Assembly: GCA_023374025.1 (NCBI GenBank)
Contig: SIJG01000006.1
Span: forward strand, 759,814-823,813
Source: Heterodera schachtii
Lineage: Eukaryota > Nematoda > Chromadorea > Rhabditida > Heteroderidae
Direction: 5' to 3'
Length of the DNA stretch: 64,000 nucleotides
Made by a program: the position numbers and the translations under genes. The notes under the pieces were generated by a model that was not told where the DNA came from, made no database searches, and worked only from the letters and a program-made list of their open reading frames with translations. Positions 44,666 through 61,431 of the stretch are shown piece after piece; position 1 is the stretch's first letter; each line of letters begins with the position of its first letter.

Positions 44666-47600
44666 ATGGCAACCAACACGACAGTGTGTCCGCCCCCTTC
44701 GACAAATGCCGAACTGCTTTTGCCCAAAAGGAGTACGGTAGGTCATCGTCCAGCTACAACAACAATAATTACTGTGCCAACATGTCCGTGCCGTTGCCAC
44801 TGGCTGCTGCTGTTGACCATCATTAGCGGCACTTTGATGTCGATCATTAGCGGGTCCATCAACGGCGGCATAAGTGTCAGAAGCCGACGGCAAAGTCAAT
44901 TAAATAATGCATTTTTTCTTTTTGTGTCAAAATTTGGTTTGACATTGTTTATTAATTAAAGTGCCAGCAAGTTCGTCGGGCACTGTCAATTCTGTGGGCA
45001 ATCAAACGGTATGATACTGACTTTTATTTGATTAAAAATGAGAAATCAGACAAATTATTCAAGGATTCCAATTTCATTGTCGATGAGTAAAAATGAAATA
45101 TTATTGTATAGAATTAGTTATTTATAATAGACATTTCCGAAAACATTTTATATGCATGGACTCAGTGAAATATGCTATTTATAATTAATGTAAATTATCC
45201 ATGGTTTTATTGAATGAATTCAACAATTAGTCAATGTCGGCATCGAACGCCCTGTGGAAGGCACCCGACGGAACAGTGGCTGGCAATGGTATAAGGAATT
45301 TGATGGATCAAATTAATGATTTTAATAATTACCACAAAGGCAGTTCAATTGGGACAGCAGGCGGGCCGGGTCCGAGCAGTGTTTTGGCCGGTTCGAATGC
45401 CAAAGTTGGCGGTCAGACTGCCATCGGGGAAACGGGCTCGATCAGCTTGGGCGGCACACGATCCGAGTCGTTCGGCTCGTCTAGCTCAAGTCTGCTGGGG
45501 TTCAAACTCAATGTTTGGATTGGATATATCGGAACTTTTTGGCCGGATTTATTTGGCTTTATGTCTCTTGGCATCGTCCGAATTAAAAAAAATGTTTTTT
45601 AAAACGATTGTTCAGTGCTGAACGGTAACCAAACCGCGAGTCAGTCCGGCACTTCGTCTTCAAACGCTGTCGGCACCGGCGACGTTTTTGTCTACTCAGT
45701 GGGAAACGGAAATTTGACAAATTCGGCCCAGTCAGCAGGTTGGGGGAGCAAAGAATTTTTAATTTTGTTTTTAAAAGTTCAGTCCCAAAAGTGGCCGCCG
45801 CTGGCATGGGCGGTGCCACCGGCAACCAATTGGCCGCCTCCAACACTTCCAGCACCTACCAAATGTCGTGGAATTCCATCTTCGCCCGCGTGTCCGGCGT
45901 TTCAATTTCGAAGGGTGCCGACGCCACCATTTTAAAGAACTTTTAAATAATTATTAATTTTTTAATTTTCCCCAAAATTCCCCCCTCTGATCAGGCGAAA
46001 ACAACTCACAGGCGAACATTGATCTGAGGGCCGGGACGTACAGCACAAATATGACCGTGGATGGGCTTGTGTCGGGTGTGAACGACAAGCCGGGCGGCGC
46101 ATCATTCTCATTGGCATCGGGGGATGGTGGGCATTCTTAGCAAAAAATTGGCATTTTTATATGGGGAAATGAAAGTGGCATTTTCTTTTTTTAATTTTAT
46201 TTTCAATCCAATTAATTTGTTGCAAATCGTGAAAGTTAAGGAAATTGAACTTTTTTATTTTTATTCAAATAAAAGCCTTAAAATTAAAAAAGGAAAGGGA
46301 AATTGTTAGGTGAAATCTAAATTTAGCGACCTTTTTGAAATTTTTTGTGGTTACTCATTTTTCTTTATGATTATGCCTAATTTAAATTCCAATTTACTAA
46401 AAGAATAAAATACATTTTCTGTTAAGGCACTTTGATGAACAATTCGGCAGCGATGTCCTCGGCACTGTTGGGTGCCGTGAACACGACCAGCGGCGGCACC
46501 AAAATGGTCGGGGCGTCCAATTTGGGAAGCAGCGGCACACAGAACAAAGGCGGTGGGTTGGGAAAAGCTGATTGTGTTGTAGAATGTGATCATGTGATCT
46601 GGGGCATGAGCCTGGTCCCAAGACTCGAGACAATTGAGTCCAAGAGATTTGGCCGCAACATTTTGGTGTCGAGAGTTTACCAATAAATGACATCCAAATT
46701 TCGCTGCAAATTTGCTAGTCCCTCTAAAAGCGGATTAAGCCAATGATTTGATGCACTCCAATTAATTTAAGCAATTAACACCTTTGGAAATCTGCAAATG
46801 AACGGCACCGGGCCGAGCAACGGCGGTTTCTTGTCCAACTCAAGCTTTGGCCCCGACGGATCGTCAGGCGCCGGTGTGGCGGTGTCGGGCACGCAGATGG
46901 GCAGCAACAAATCCATCAGCGTCAGCGACGGCATAAATTCGAATGATCGGCAGGGATCATCCGGTATGTGTTACGGTATTTACCGTGTTAGAGCGAATAC
47001 CGTACTTAATCTCACAGCGTCCAATGGTTACGGCAAAATTGGAGGGCATCGGCAATTTGGCGGCCAACGGCTCTTCGTTTGTGCTGAGCGGATACCAAAC
47101 GGACAGAGGCGCGGCACAAATAGTGGAGACGGTGGGCAAATCGATGGCCACGAACAACACGGCAGCGGAGTTGCGCATCAAAAACCAAGGCACCGAAGTG
47201 ATCAATGGAACGATGAGCACAAACGGTGCGTGATCAGAAAAAAACTAAGGACAGTGCCAAAACCAAGAAAACTAGGAAAATGCCAAAGAGTGAAACAAAG
47301 TAAGGACATGAAAAGGAAATTCCGACTTATTGTTAGCCATCTTCCTATTTGAAAATTTTTCTATTGTCGAATGGCAGTGAGCAATTTAAGTAATTATTGT
47401 TCAAAATATCTCTGATCACTAATTGACCGGTCGATGCTTTTTGTGTTTTGAGTTTGATCACTTTGCCGCTCTTTTCTTCTCCTTAAGCGTCCAGCATTTC
47501 GTTGGGCAAAGTGCTCGGCCAAAACGGTTTCGTAGAAGGCAATTCCATGCTCAATTTGAGCCGTCCCGGCGGACAGAATGCCAACGCGAACACTGTTGCA

Positions 47601-50600
47601 CAGGGGGGTGGGGCAGGTAAAAATGCCAATTGGACGGGGGGGCATACACCAAAGAATTTTGTTTGCATTATTTTTAATTGCAAGGTCCATCCAGCGCAAT
47701 GACGGACACGGGACTGCTTCTTAACGGGCCCAACAACGCCGTAAAAAGTACTGTAACAGTATGAAAAATATAGAAAAAAGGTAAACGGTGCTAGGACGAA
47801 ATCCGAATAGGGCAAGTCTCGGCTCCTACTGAACTGATTGGGACACGGTTTTAGGCATCTTGTTGAGAATTCAGTGTATAAACAATTTTATATTTTTTCT
47901 ACACCCAAAAAAATTTTGCTTTTGTAAGCAAAATGGCATACTTTTTAAACCGGTTTAAAAACTGGTTTAACTGAGTTCTTCCAAAAAATGCTGAAATAGT
48001 TCATCTGAGATTTCGATTAAACTATTTTTTAGTTAAGATCAGGGTTTCTATCTCAAAATTTTCAAAATAAGAACAGCAAGGCCAACAAAATAAGATTTTA
48101 GGGTCAAGAATAAGAACATTTTACAAAATTTCTTTAAACCAGTTATTTTTTCGGTTTATTTCGATCAAAAATGTATTATATTTATATTTTTCGTCTCCCA
48201 TTATCGCTTTTTACAATTTTTGGGGTGCGAGGGGGGAGGTCCGGCGGTGCCGATAGGCACCGCCGGGAAATTTTTTTTTAAAATTTAATGTAATTTGTTA
48301 ACAAATTTGTCCAAAAAATGACCATAATTTGCGATCTTGGGCCAATTTTTTAGAAAAAAAGAGGATTTGTGGGAGCCGGCGGTGCCGACAGGCGCCGCCG
48401 TGAAAAATTTTGAAAATCTAAGTGACATTACGCCATAAAATTACAAATTTTCTGAAGAATTTTTAGAAATAAGGACAAAATAAGAACAATAGCCCAAAAT
48501 CAGAACATTTCTTACAAATAAGAACATTTTCATTTTGTAAGATTTGGACCCTCCAAATAAGGACAAATCTTATAAATAAGGACAGAATCGAAGCCCTGGT
48601 TAAGATTGACCGTCATTTGACAAAGTTATGGAATAAAATTGGGGTGTCGTAAACCGTGGTGCGACTTTTGGGGATTTGCAACTTGGGGACCCGACATTTG
48701 GGGACCCGACTTTTAGGGACCCGACATTTGGGGATCGAACGTCATTTGGGGATCCGACATTTGGGGAACCCGACATTTGGGGACCCGACATTTGGGGACC
48801 CGACTTTTAGGGACCCGACATTTGGGGATCGAACGTCATTTGGGGATCCGACATTTGGGGAACCCGACATTTGGGGACCCGACATTTGGGGATTTAAAAA
48901 AAAACAAAAAAATATATTAAAAAATTTAATTTATGTCCAAAATTAGACACAGATAATTCCATTGTATTGCAAGAAAAACAAAATAATATTTTTTTAAATA
49001 ACTCTGTTTCCGGACTGAGATTTACTTTGCAAGTGAGTCATTAAAATTTAATTTGTTACAAAATTAATTTAAAGCACCGCACAAAGTCACTCGAAAGATA
49101 AGAAACAGAAAAGTCGGCATTTTTTTCTGTACGCAATAGACAGAAAAGCCGTCTGGAACTTTTTGAATGCCCTTAACGAATTTGTGTTCCCATTGGCCTT
49201 GGGAAAGGCGTTTTAAACAAAAAAAAATTGGAAAGGGCTGTAATGTACATAAAAAATGTATTGTGATTTGTCTATTGTGTTGTGATTAGTATTGGCTCAA
49301 AATTATGCTACTTTCTTGCGGTGAGTCCGGAAACAGAGTTATTTAAAAAAAAATTATTTTGTTTTTTTTTTTTGCAATGCAATGGAATTATCTGTGTCCA
49401 ATTTTGGACATAAATTAAATTTTTTAATATATTTTTTTGTTTTTTTTTAAATCCCCAAATGTCGGGTCCCCAAATGTCGGGTTCCCCAAATGTCGGATCC
49501 CCAAATGACGTTCGATCCCCAAATGTCGGGTCCCTAAAAGTCGGGTCCCCAAATGTCGGGTCCCCAAATGTCGGGTCCCCAAGTTGCAAATCCCCAAAAG
49601 TCGGGTAGCCGTCGTAAACATATGACAATGCTTATACATTAAAATTTATTTACTTATTAACAAATAACTTCATTTAATAAAAATAAATTTCTAGATTAAA
49701 AAGCTTAAAAGTATCCAAATGTTTTAAATGTAAAAATGAAAAATTAACATTTATAAAATATTATTATTTTTTAAATTAAATTTAATTACTTGCCCTATTC
49801 GGACTTAGTCCCAGCACGAGCTAAACAATCAATAAAATTATTGTAGTCATCAAAGATAACTTTTATTGCCAATTTGCCAGATGTTGGACGTCATTTGCAT
49901 TAATCACTATCAGACACATGTAGAGCCCAGAAGCGGGATTTCGCTTCTGAGTCGGGAATTCCGCACTAATTCAATAAAAATGTTTAAGGAAAAAATTGAA
50001 AAATAATTCAAAAATATGCAAAAAATTTCCGCTTCTATGCCTTACAATTTGTTTTGAAAGAAAACGTCAGATTTTCATTATAACTTTGTTTAAAATTATC
50101 AGTTTTTCTTCATATAGAAGCCCTAATGATAATAAGGATTTGAGAATTTTTTCCCGGCGGGCAACAGCATGCCAAAAATCCCGGTTTTCCAACTGATCTC
50201 CAACCGGGATTTTGAGAATTTTCGAAACCGGGTCATTGAGAATTTTTTGAAATAGAGCGAAAATTCCGTCTCAGTACCGAAACCCAGGTTCCGGGCTCTA
50301 AGATATTCATGGGGATGAAAATTATAAAGCGGCATTTTTATAAAAAAAAAAGTCAAAGGACTTAATCCGCTTATGCAAAATGGACTATGATATAGCCATC
50401 CCATCCCCCGGGATCAAATTGTGCCAAGGTCACGCTTTTTTAGCATTTATCGCAAAAACAGAACATTAGTCCCAGGAAAATAATCCCGACAGCATGTTTG
50501 TTTGTGCTTATTTGCCATGTATTAAGGCCGTTGGTGAATGAATAAAAGTGCCGTGCATTTCTTTAACAATTAAAAAATATTAAATTTTTCATTTTATTTT

Positions 50601-51122
50601 GATCAGCAACGAATATCCGTGGCAATGTGAACGCCACCGGTGATCAGACATATGTGCAAAGTGTGTCAAGTGTGTCCGATCAGAACAGACAACAGGCGCT
50701 GTTCAACTCACAGAATGGTCAGACAGCCGACAAAATTAAATAATAAAAAAATGGAAATTTTAAATAAAATGCATAAAATTTAGCAACTGTTAAATCGGCC
50801 GGGGAAGGCAAAGCGACGGCGAGCAATTCGGCGATACTCAAACGGCGACGGCGCCACAGCCGAAATTTGGCTACACTTAGTGCTGCGGAGACGAAACATT
50901 GGTGGCAAAAGGTGGCGACATCGGCACAATGGGAAGGAAGTAAGTTAAAAACATCAATTAATTAATAATAGAAAAATATTTTGGATTTTTCCCTAATTTT
51001 TCAAGAAAATTTATATGAGCTAAAAAGGCGCCGACGAAGCGATGGCCAAATTGGGCAAAAAGAATGGCCCAAAAACAAAATTGGATGGCACGGAGAGAAA
51101 ATGGAAAAACGCTGGAAAATGA
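44666..51122 (+). CDS. Gly/Ser/Asn-rich membrane-anchored extracellular protein, 658 aa
   Basis: Fifteen exons: 44666-44894, 44962-45008, 45231-45288, 45340-45489, 45616-45738, 45783-45914, 45995-46126, 46427-46552, 46772-46963, 46992-47225, 47488-47616, 47685-47747, 50607-50717, 50784-50939, 51028-51122. They sum to 1977 nt, in frame from ATG to TGA. Nearly all internal introns are phase 1, inside Gly, Ala or Thr codons, as in modular extracellular proteins. One hydrophobic segment (WLLLLTIISGTLMSIISGSI, near residue 50) could be a type II anchor, and RSRR just after it a processing site. The rest is modules rich in Gly, Ser, Asn, Ala and Thr (NAKVGGQTAIGETGSISLGG, MSSALLGAVNTTSGGT), ending with LKRRRRHSR and a Lys-rich tail. 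Intron 9 would be only 28 nt, so that junction is less certain. Structural or surface role inferred. Confidence 0.75.
48040..48598. mobile_element. hAT-type MITE, 559 bp, perfect 8-bp duplication
   Basis: Ends CAGGGTTTCTAT and AATCGAAGCCCTG form an imperfect terminal inverted repeat beginning CAGGG, as in many hAT elements. Flanks are GTTAAGAT on both sides (48032-48039 and 48599-48606). The interior has repeated AATAAG(A/G)ACA motifs and two GGCGGTGCC hairpins. No transposase. Located in intron 12 of the 44666-51122 gene. Confidence 0.88.
48655..49610. mobile_element. Mutator-like foldback element, 956 bp, 9-bp duplication
   Basis: Two long inverted arms (about 48655-49010 and 49320-49610) made of TTTGGGGACCCGACA-type tandem motifs plus a unique AT-rich part, with a loop of about 300 bp. 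The left arm holds one extra unit of roughly 100 bp. Flanked by GTCGTAAAC on both sides (48646-48654 and 49611-49619), a 9-bp duplication typical of Mutator-like elements with long inverted repeats. No transposase. Confidence 0.85.
49919..50310. repeat. possible degraded hAT-like element
   Basis: Begins TAGAGCCCAGAAGC and ends GGTTCCGGGCTCTA, giving an imperfect inverted repeat of TAGAGCCC, with CGGGATTT/AAATCCCGG internal motifs. No matching 8-bp flank was found, so it is weaker than the other cases. Confidence 0.4.
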
Positions 51123-51814
51123 ATGAATGCAACTAATAAATAGAAGTGGAAATTGGCACCAAAATATTTTAAAATTAATTTGTCTGAATATAAAAAATGA
51201 TTTTTATGCAAATATCAATAAAACATAAAAAATTAATAAGTGAAAAGAAAACAATAATTGTTGTTTGATGGCTGTCATTCAATTGTTAAATGATCATAAT
51301 CATTATGCTTGTTTGAGTGTTGTTATGAGATAGGAAAAAGCCGAGGCAAAAAATTTCAAATTTTAATTTGTTTGGCTTTTCCTTTCACCCAATGAATGGA
51401 CATCGACGAAAAAGTGACAGGCAAAACAAGAAAAAAAGGGAAGGAATTTGTTATTAATTTTAAAAGTTTTGATCACTGATCAGTAGGGTGTGAACCGCTT
51501 CTGTTGGTGTGCCGTGACGGAGCATGATGCGGTGCCGATGCCATCATTGCTCTTTTTCTTCTCCGGCTTTCCACCGGGGCCAATGGCACGCCCGCTTAGC
51601 TGACTAATTTTAGGGATGGTTTCTGGATTTTTAGTCTCGGAAACCGAGAATGGTTTTTTGAGAGGATTTTGCAATTTTTTTTCACCTAATCGTCAAAAAA
51701 TATTTTTTTTAATCTTAGAAACCTAATAAATTAGGGCTTTAAATAAAAAGTAAAATAAAAAAATAATTAATAAATTGTTTTAATAGCTTTGGCACTTTTC
51801 CATTTATTTTTTGT
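51123..51814. other. AT-rich intergenic, convergent ends
   Basis: Between the 15-exon plus-strand gene and the minus-strand KH gene. The short ORF at 51480-51674 lacks support. Confidence 0.4.
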
Positions 51815-56436
<4,622 letters not shown>

Positions 56437-57692
56437 TTGCAAGTGAAGGATGGGGGAGGCAATTAGCAAAGCAAATGGAGGGCAAAAAAACAATAATTAA
56501 TGCAAAGGGACAGACAATAGACACCGTTGGCACAATCTCAACGAAAAGAATTCCATTTTTAATGATTTAAATAAAAATAATTAATTTTGTAAAAAAATTT
56601 ATCGAAATTTAAATTTGTGGATTGCGCGATGCTTCAAAATTGTTTGGCCTTCGGAAACATTTTCAAAAAAAAATTTAGCTTTTACTTTGTACAAAAAAAA
56701 CATTTGGCCAAAGGGTGAAAAATGAGGACAAATGGGCCGATGATTGATCGATTTTTATAATAAATAGCAAAACGTGGCGTTTGAAAGTGACGGACGGACG
56801 GTTTGACGGCCGATGATTCGGCGGTGGCGGCGGATGGGCGGGCGGCGAATGTCGTTGCTGACAATGGGTGAGAAGAACACCACACATTCCGCTGCCGATT
56901 AGCACATAAAAAGCACCGCCCATCCGCCACCGCTTTTTGTGCCTCCGGCGACGGACTGATCAAAGCAAAAACTGTGCCCCGAAGAAGCATGTTTTTTGTC
57001 CCGGCAATTAAATTTGCCAAAAACAACTGCTGACGCGAATGAGCTTTCCCAGTGGCTTTGTGCCTCTAAGATGCCAAAAATGGCTTTTGGCTTTTCCTTT
57101 TCCGGTGGGTGTTGTCCTTTGGCATCATCAAAATGACCCCTCGGGGCCTTTGCACCGCTAATTCCCCCCAATCATTTGGCCCGAGGCAAAAGACGCCGCT
57201 GGCGGTTGTGTACTTACTTTTTTCAATGGAAATTATTGCCTTGGGTAAGAGTATTAACCGGAAATGGGAATGGTTTACGATGCTAACGGAGGAGAAAAAG
57301 CAAAGATTGGGCGGGGAAAAGTTCTGATGGGCTTAAAAATAAAGAATTTAGCAAAAGTTTACATTTATTATTTTTAGAATTGTTATCACTTATCACTCAC
57401 TTATCGGGCGATAAAATTTTTAAAAATTTAATTTTAAATGAATCGTTAAAAAAAATGTAAAATAAAGTGATTAGCAGAGAATTGGCTCTGATGCTGTTTT
57501 GTGGCCACAGCAGAAAAAGAGAAATGAGTGAATGATTGACAGACAGACAGAAAAACCACGGGAATCTGCCGGAAAATGATCGACAGCAGCGGCGGCCGAT
57601 TTCGGCGATTCTCCCCCCCCCCCCTTTTTTCTGGCAAAAGGCTTTGCCGATTTTTTGATTGAAGTAATTAGCTACACCATTATTATTTATTT
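56437..57692. other. upstream region of KH gene, no gene supported
   Basis: Contains ORFs on the minus strand (56675-57171) without motifs or splice support. Probably the 5' UTR and promoter of the KH gene. A poly-C run lies near 57614-57622. Confidence 0.35.
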
Positions 57693-58297
57693 TAGGGTTA
57701 AGCCCCGACCCCGAGCCCCCCGACCCGACCAGAGACGTTTTTTGGACCGATCCCGCGACCCGACCCCCGACATGTCATCCCCCGAGGTCCCCGACCCCCG
57801 ACTTTTTGCCCCCCGATCCCCCGACACTATTTCGGGGGATTGGTGACTCCGAGCGTTTTAAAAATTTAAAAGTTAATTCATCCACGAAGGCGGGAAATAT
57901 TGAAAAATTTTGAGATTTTAAAGAAATTTTCTTAATAGAATTCATTTTAAATTACGAAAAACTTTCCGGTGGCGCCTATCGGCACCGCCGGCCCCCCAAA
58001 CCATGGTTCCGATCGGTAATTTTTCAAAATATGAACAGCAAGGCCGAAAAATAAGATTTTAGGGTCAAAAATAATAACATTTAGCACATTTTTCAAATCA
58101 GTAAATTTTTACAATTTATTTGATCAAAATGCTATCAAATTTTAGGGTCGGCGGTGCCGATAGGCGCCTCCGGGAGAATTTTTTGAAAATTTGAGTTCAT
58201 TTTGCCCACAGATTTTCACCAAAAATAGCCAATTTTTGCGCGATTTTGAGCCAAATTTTTAAGAACAAATAAGCTTTTGCGAACCGGCGGTGACGAT

Positions 58298-58431
58298 CAG
58301 GGGTGGGGCGCGCATAGAAAAATCCCGCGGGCGCGCATCGCGGATGCAATTTGCCGCGGTCGCGGATTGCGCAAAAAAACGCCGCGAATCGCGGAACGCG
58401 CAGCGCGGGTCGCGGTCGCGTCCCAGCCCTG
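58298..58431. mobile_element. hAT-type MITE, 134 bp
   Basis: Ends CAGGGGTGGGGCGCG and CGCGTCCCAGCCCTG are imperfect inverted repeats of the CAGGG type. Flanks GTGACGAT and GTGCCGAT differ at one base. Removing the element restores a GGCGGTGCCGATAGG hairpin motif of the surrounding family. The interior is CG-rich GCGCG repeats. Confidence 0.82.
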
Positions 58432-58509
58432 GTGCCGATAGGTGCCGCCGGAAACAAAAAAATGAAAATTGGGAGTTTTTGGTACATTTTTTAATATAAA
58501 TGGCCATTT

Positions 58510-58832
58510 TGTGTTAGAATTTGATTATTGGCGTTTTATTTTGCTAATTATATCGTCCCTTCTTAATTTTGTCTCATTGTCTGTCATTGTAGTCTCTCGC
58601 TTAATCTATATTTTGCCATTCACTTCACAGCAGAAAATGTTCCCCCGTCTCCCCTTCAATTCATTCCTTTGGCAATGCACATTTGATATTGTTTTGTGGT
58701 CGTTTTATTCTCCTCGGACTTTCCCCATTTTTATTGTTGCTGTTTTAAAATAAAGTGATTGTCCCCGAATTGGAAATATTTGTTGAGGGAAAGCAGTGAA
58801 TTGGCCCCGACCCAAACAGCATATTTAGCACG
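58510..58832 (+). repeat. 5' LTR
   Basis: 323 bp, with AATAAAG polyadenylation-type signal near 58750 and a primer-binding site directly after. Confidence 0.9.
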
Positions 58833-58850
58833 TGGCGCCCCTGGCGAAGA
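58833..58850 (+). promoter_or_regulatory. tRNA primer-binding site
   Basis: TGGCGCCCCTGGCGAAG follows the 5' LTR. The TGGCGCC start matches the 3' end of a tRNA after CCA, the usual primer for minus-strand DNA synthesis. Confidence 0.7.
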
Positions 58851-58919
58851 GTTAGCTGTGCCGGCATTGTGGGATTTTTGACTACTGAGGAGAAGCCGAT
58901 TCGAGAAGCGTCCAGAACA

Positions 58920-59054
58920 AACGCATTGTTGCGGTTCTGCATTCATCTTTTGTTGCGGACAGAACAAACGCATTGCTGCGAATTTCACCGATTTCGTCCC
59001 ACTGCTAACGCATTGCTGCGATAAGTGAGGACTGGTATTTAACGCATTGTTGCG
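58920..59054 (+). repeat. four copies of AACGCATTGYTGCG in leader
   Basis: Copies near 58920, 58967, 59007 and 59041, spaced 34-47 bp, lie between the primer-binding site and the gag start. Repeated leader motifs suggest an RNA packaging or dimerisation role, which is inference. Confidence 0.7.
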
Positions 59055-59102
59055 AAACTGTGTACTTCTAAACGCCGAATTTTATCGCCGCCGCTTTGAG
59101 TG

Positions 59103-61391
59103 ATGACCGAACACAACTTCGAGCAGGTTCGCCGGACCAATTCGTCAATTGTCCATGAAGAAAATGTTCAATTCGCCAACGAAAACAATGGAATTGAAAT
59201 GAGTGAAAGTGAAATTAGGCGGCGTCTTCTTCAAGTAGTGATGAGACAAAAGGGAAACGCAGGTTTGGCGAGACACGGTGAAATGGACATTGGCCGCAGA
59301 GAAAACGGAAGGCAAATCTTTAATGAGGCCCGACCGCCACCAATTCCGCGGACACAGCCAAATCCCCACTCACTGATGCAGAGTGGCCACCAAATTCACC
59401 AACGAAAAAACTGCAGCCAAAATGACGCAATTAACCACCGGCCAAATGGATTCGAAGATCCCGTTCCAAATCCCGGGCTGATTTTTGACGGGATGATGGC
59501 ACAGGCTATTCGAAGCCTCGGTGGCTTTTCATATACGATGACGCTGAACACAATCCCGAATTTGGACGGAAGCAAAGGCAGTGATTCGGTGAATGCCTTT
59601 TTCAAGCAATTCGATATGGCAACAGAAGAATGGCCTGAGTCGAAGCGATTGCGGGCACTGCGTTCGAAATGTTTTGGCAAAGCTGAGAGAGCTTTCAATT
59701 TCGCTGTTGCTGAAAATCGCCATGATTATCAGCTGATCAGAAGAGCGATCATCCGACAATTGGACGACGCAGATGCCAAACAAATAACGGCGTTTGATCA
59801 GCTGATGAATGGAGTTTGGCTTAGGCCGAATGAAAGCATTGATCAGCTCGGCGAACGTGTCTCACGTTTGGTCCGTTGTGTTTTCCCTGGCCTCACGGAA
59901 CAGCTCTACGATGAATATTCGGCCATGCATTTTATTAGGGCCCTTCCGAACTCAGAATTAGCCACCACTTTGGAGATGACACGTAAACCTGGAGCGACGT
60001 TCGACGAATTCATCGCACAAGCGACACGTGCAGAGGCAGTTCAAAATGCCGCACGAAATTCATGGCGAAGCAGCCAAAATAACGACTGTTTCCAAAATAA
60101 AAGAAGGCATATTGTTTGTTATAATTGCGGCCGAGTCGGACACACTTCTCGGAATTGCTATTCACAGCCGAAACAACAGACGCACCAGGACAATTCTCCA
60201 AGCAACAATTTCCAGTCCTCACCATCATTCAGGAACCAAAATTTTCACTTTCAGCAAAATGATGAATCGCCGAAAAGGGGAAATTTGTTTATTGGTGCCG
60301 TAAATTTGGAACACCGTCCCGAAATTGAGAAATTCTTCGGAAACACAACGAATAAGTCGGAGAAGTGTGGATTTATGGAAGAAAACCCGGCTGTTGGAAA
60401 AATTTTGGCGGCCAAAGTTTCGGTGTTTGGACGTAAGTTGGATGCCATGCTGGACGGCGGATCCCAAATTTCTCTAATTTCGGCCAAATTCTTCTTACAA
60501 ATCATGGACAAAGTTAGCCAAAAGGACGTCGTCGCCCGCTCTGAAAGCAGGATTATCGACATAAACGGAAAAGAAGTGAATTGTTATGGTGTAGTTTCTC
60601 TGCCCATTCGGCGTGGACCATTAGAGGCGAAAATCAATTTGTTTGTGGCCAAGTCGACCTTTGGCTATGATTTGCTCTTCGGCACGAATGCCTTGAATCA
60701 ATTGGGCTTCCAAATGTTCGATGCAGTGAACAACAACATCGTACACTTCGCACCAGCTTCGCCCGAAAATTCGCCATTGATCGTTTTTAAAACATTTGTG
60801 TCCCATCCCCATGACAACATCGGAGCCAATAGAAAAGATTCGATCGATAGTCAAATTGTTGCTGATGGCCAAAATTTGGGCAAAACTCCGAGAAATTTTG
60901 TAGGGAAGAAAAAGGAGAAAAAATGCAAGTCGCACTCGGCAAAAGGCAATTGGACCAAGAAAGGTAATAAGGAATGGCGACAACAAAATCATCCAACGCT
61001 GGAGAAGGCATCAATTCGAAATGCCGCTGAGAATTTAGAAAAGCGGAAGATGCAGCGACTGCAGAAGGACGGCGAAATTGCATGGCCGAAGAAGCGAGTT
61101 TGGAGAAGGAAAAATTATGGCCAAATTCAGTTAGGGACAACTGAAAATTTGGGTAGGGGGAAGGTGAGCCCAAAAATGGCTTCGTCGGCAAATGGGAGGT
61201 TGGATCTATGCGATCACCGCCCTGACTCTTGGCCCCAATCGCCCTTCCATCGTGGCGAGACTGACGCCAAATTTGGCCAAAGAATTTTTTGTCGCGGAGG
61301 AAAGCCCCCAAAAGAACCCGACCGTAGAATGTTCAAAAACGGATGCTGGCACAGGCTTAACTCGACCACCACCGATCGGATGCCGAATTGA
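59103..61391 (+). CDS. gag-protease polyprotein of LTR retrotransposon
   Basis: 763-aa frame, ATG at 59100 or 59103. The gag capsid-like core includes SKRLRALRSKCFGKAERAF, WLRPNESIDQLGERVSRLV and ARKPGATF-like RKPGATFDEFIAQATRAE. The zinc knuckle is CYNCGRVGHTSRNC. A retropepsin-like region follows: LDAMLDGGSQISLISAKFF, with DGG in place of the usual D[TS]G, and a flap/C-terminal part YDLLFGTNALNQLGF. The last 150 residues are Lys/Arg-rich and then lose family character, overlapping another open frame, so this end may be rearranged. Polymerase functions are absent. Confidence 0.82.
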   Translation: MTEHNFEQVRRTNSSIVHEENVQFANENNGIEMSESEIRRRLLQVVMRQKGNAGLARHGEMDIGRRENGRQIFNEARPPPIPRTQPNPHSLMQSGHQIHQRKNCSQNDAINHRPNGFEDPVPNPGLIFDGMMAQAIRSLGGFSYTMTLNTIPNLDGSKGSDSVNAFFKQFDMATEEWPESKRLRALRSKCFGKAERAFNFAVAENRHDYQLIRRAIIRQLDDADAKQITAFDQLMNGVWLRPNESIDQLGERVSRLVRCVFPGLTEQLYDEYSAMHFIRALPNSELATTLEMTRKPGATFDEFIAQATRAEAVQNAARNSWRSSQNNDCFQNKRRHIVCYNCGRVGHTSRNCYSQPKQQTHQDNSPSNNFQSSPSFRNQNFHFQQNDESPKRGNLFIGAVNLEHRPEIEKFFGNTTNKSEKCGFMEENPAVGKILAAKVSVFGRKLDAMLDGGSQISLISAKFFLQIMDKVSQKDVVARSESRIIDINGKEVNCYGVVSLPIRRGPLEAKINLFVAKSTFGYDLLFGTNALNQLGFQMFDAVNNNIVHFAPASPENSPLIVFKTFVSHPHDNIGANRKDSIDSQIVADGQNLGKTPRNFVGKKKEKKCKSHSAKGNWTKKGNKEWRQQNHPTLEKASIRNAAENLEKRKMQRLQKDGEIAWPKKRVWRRKNYGQIQLGTTENLGRGKVSPKMASSANGRLDLCDHRPDSWPQSPFHRGETDAKFGQRIFCRGGKPPKEPDRRMFKNGCWHRLNSTTTDRMPN

Positions 61392-61431
61392 CTCGAAAGG
61401 CAGGGGACGCCTTTTTCGTGGAGGGTCGGGA

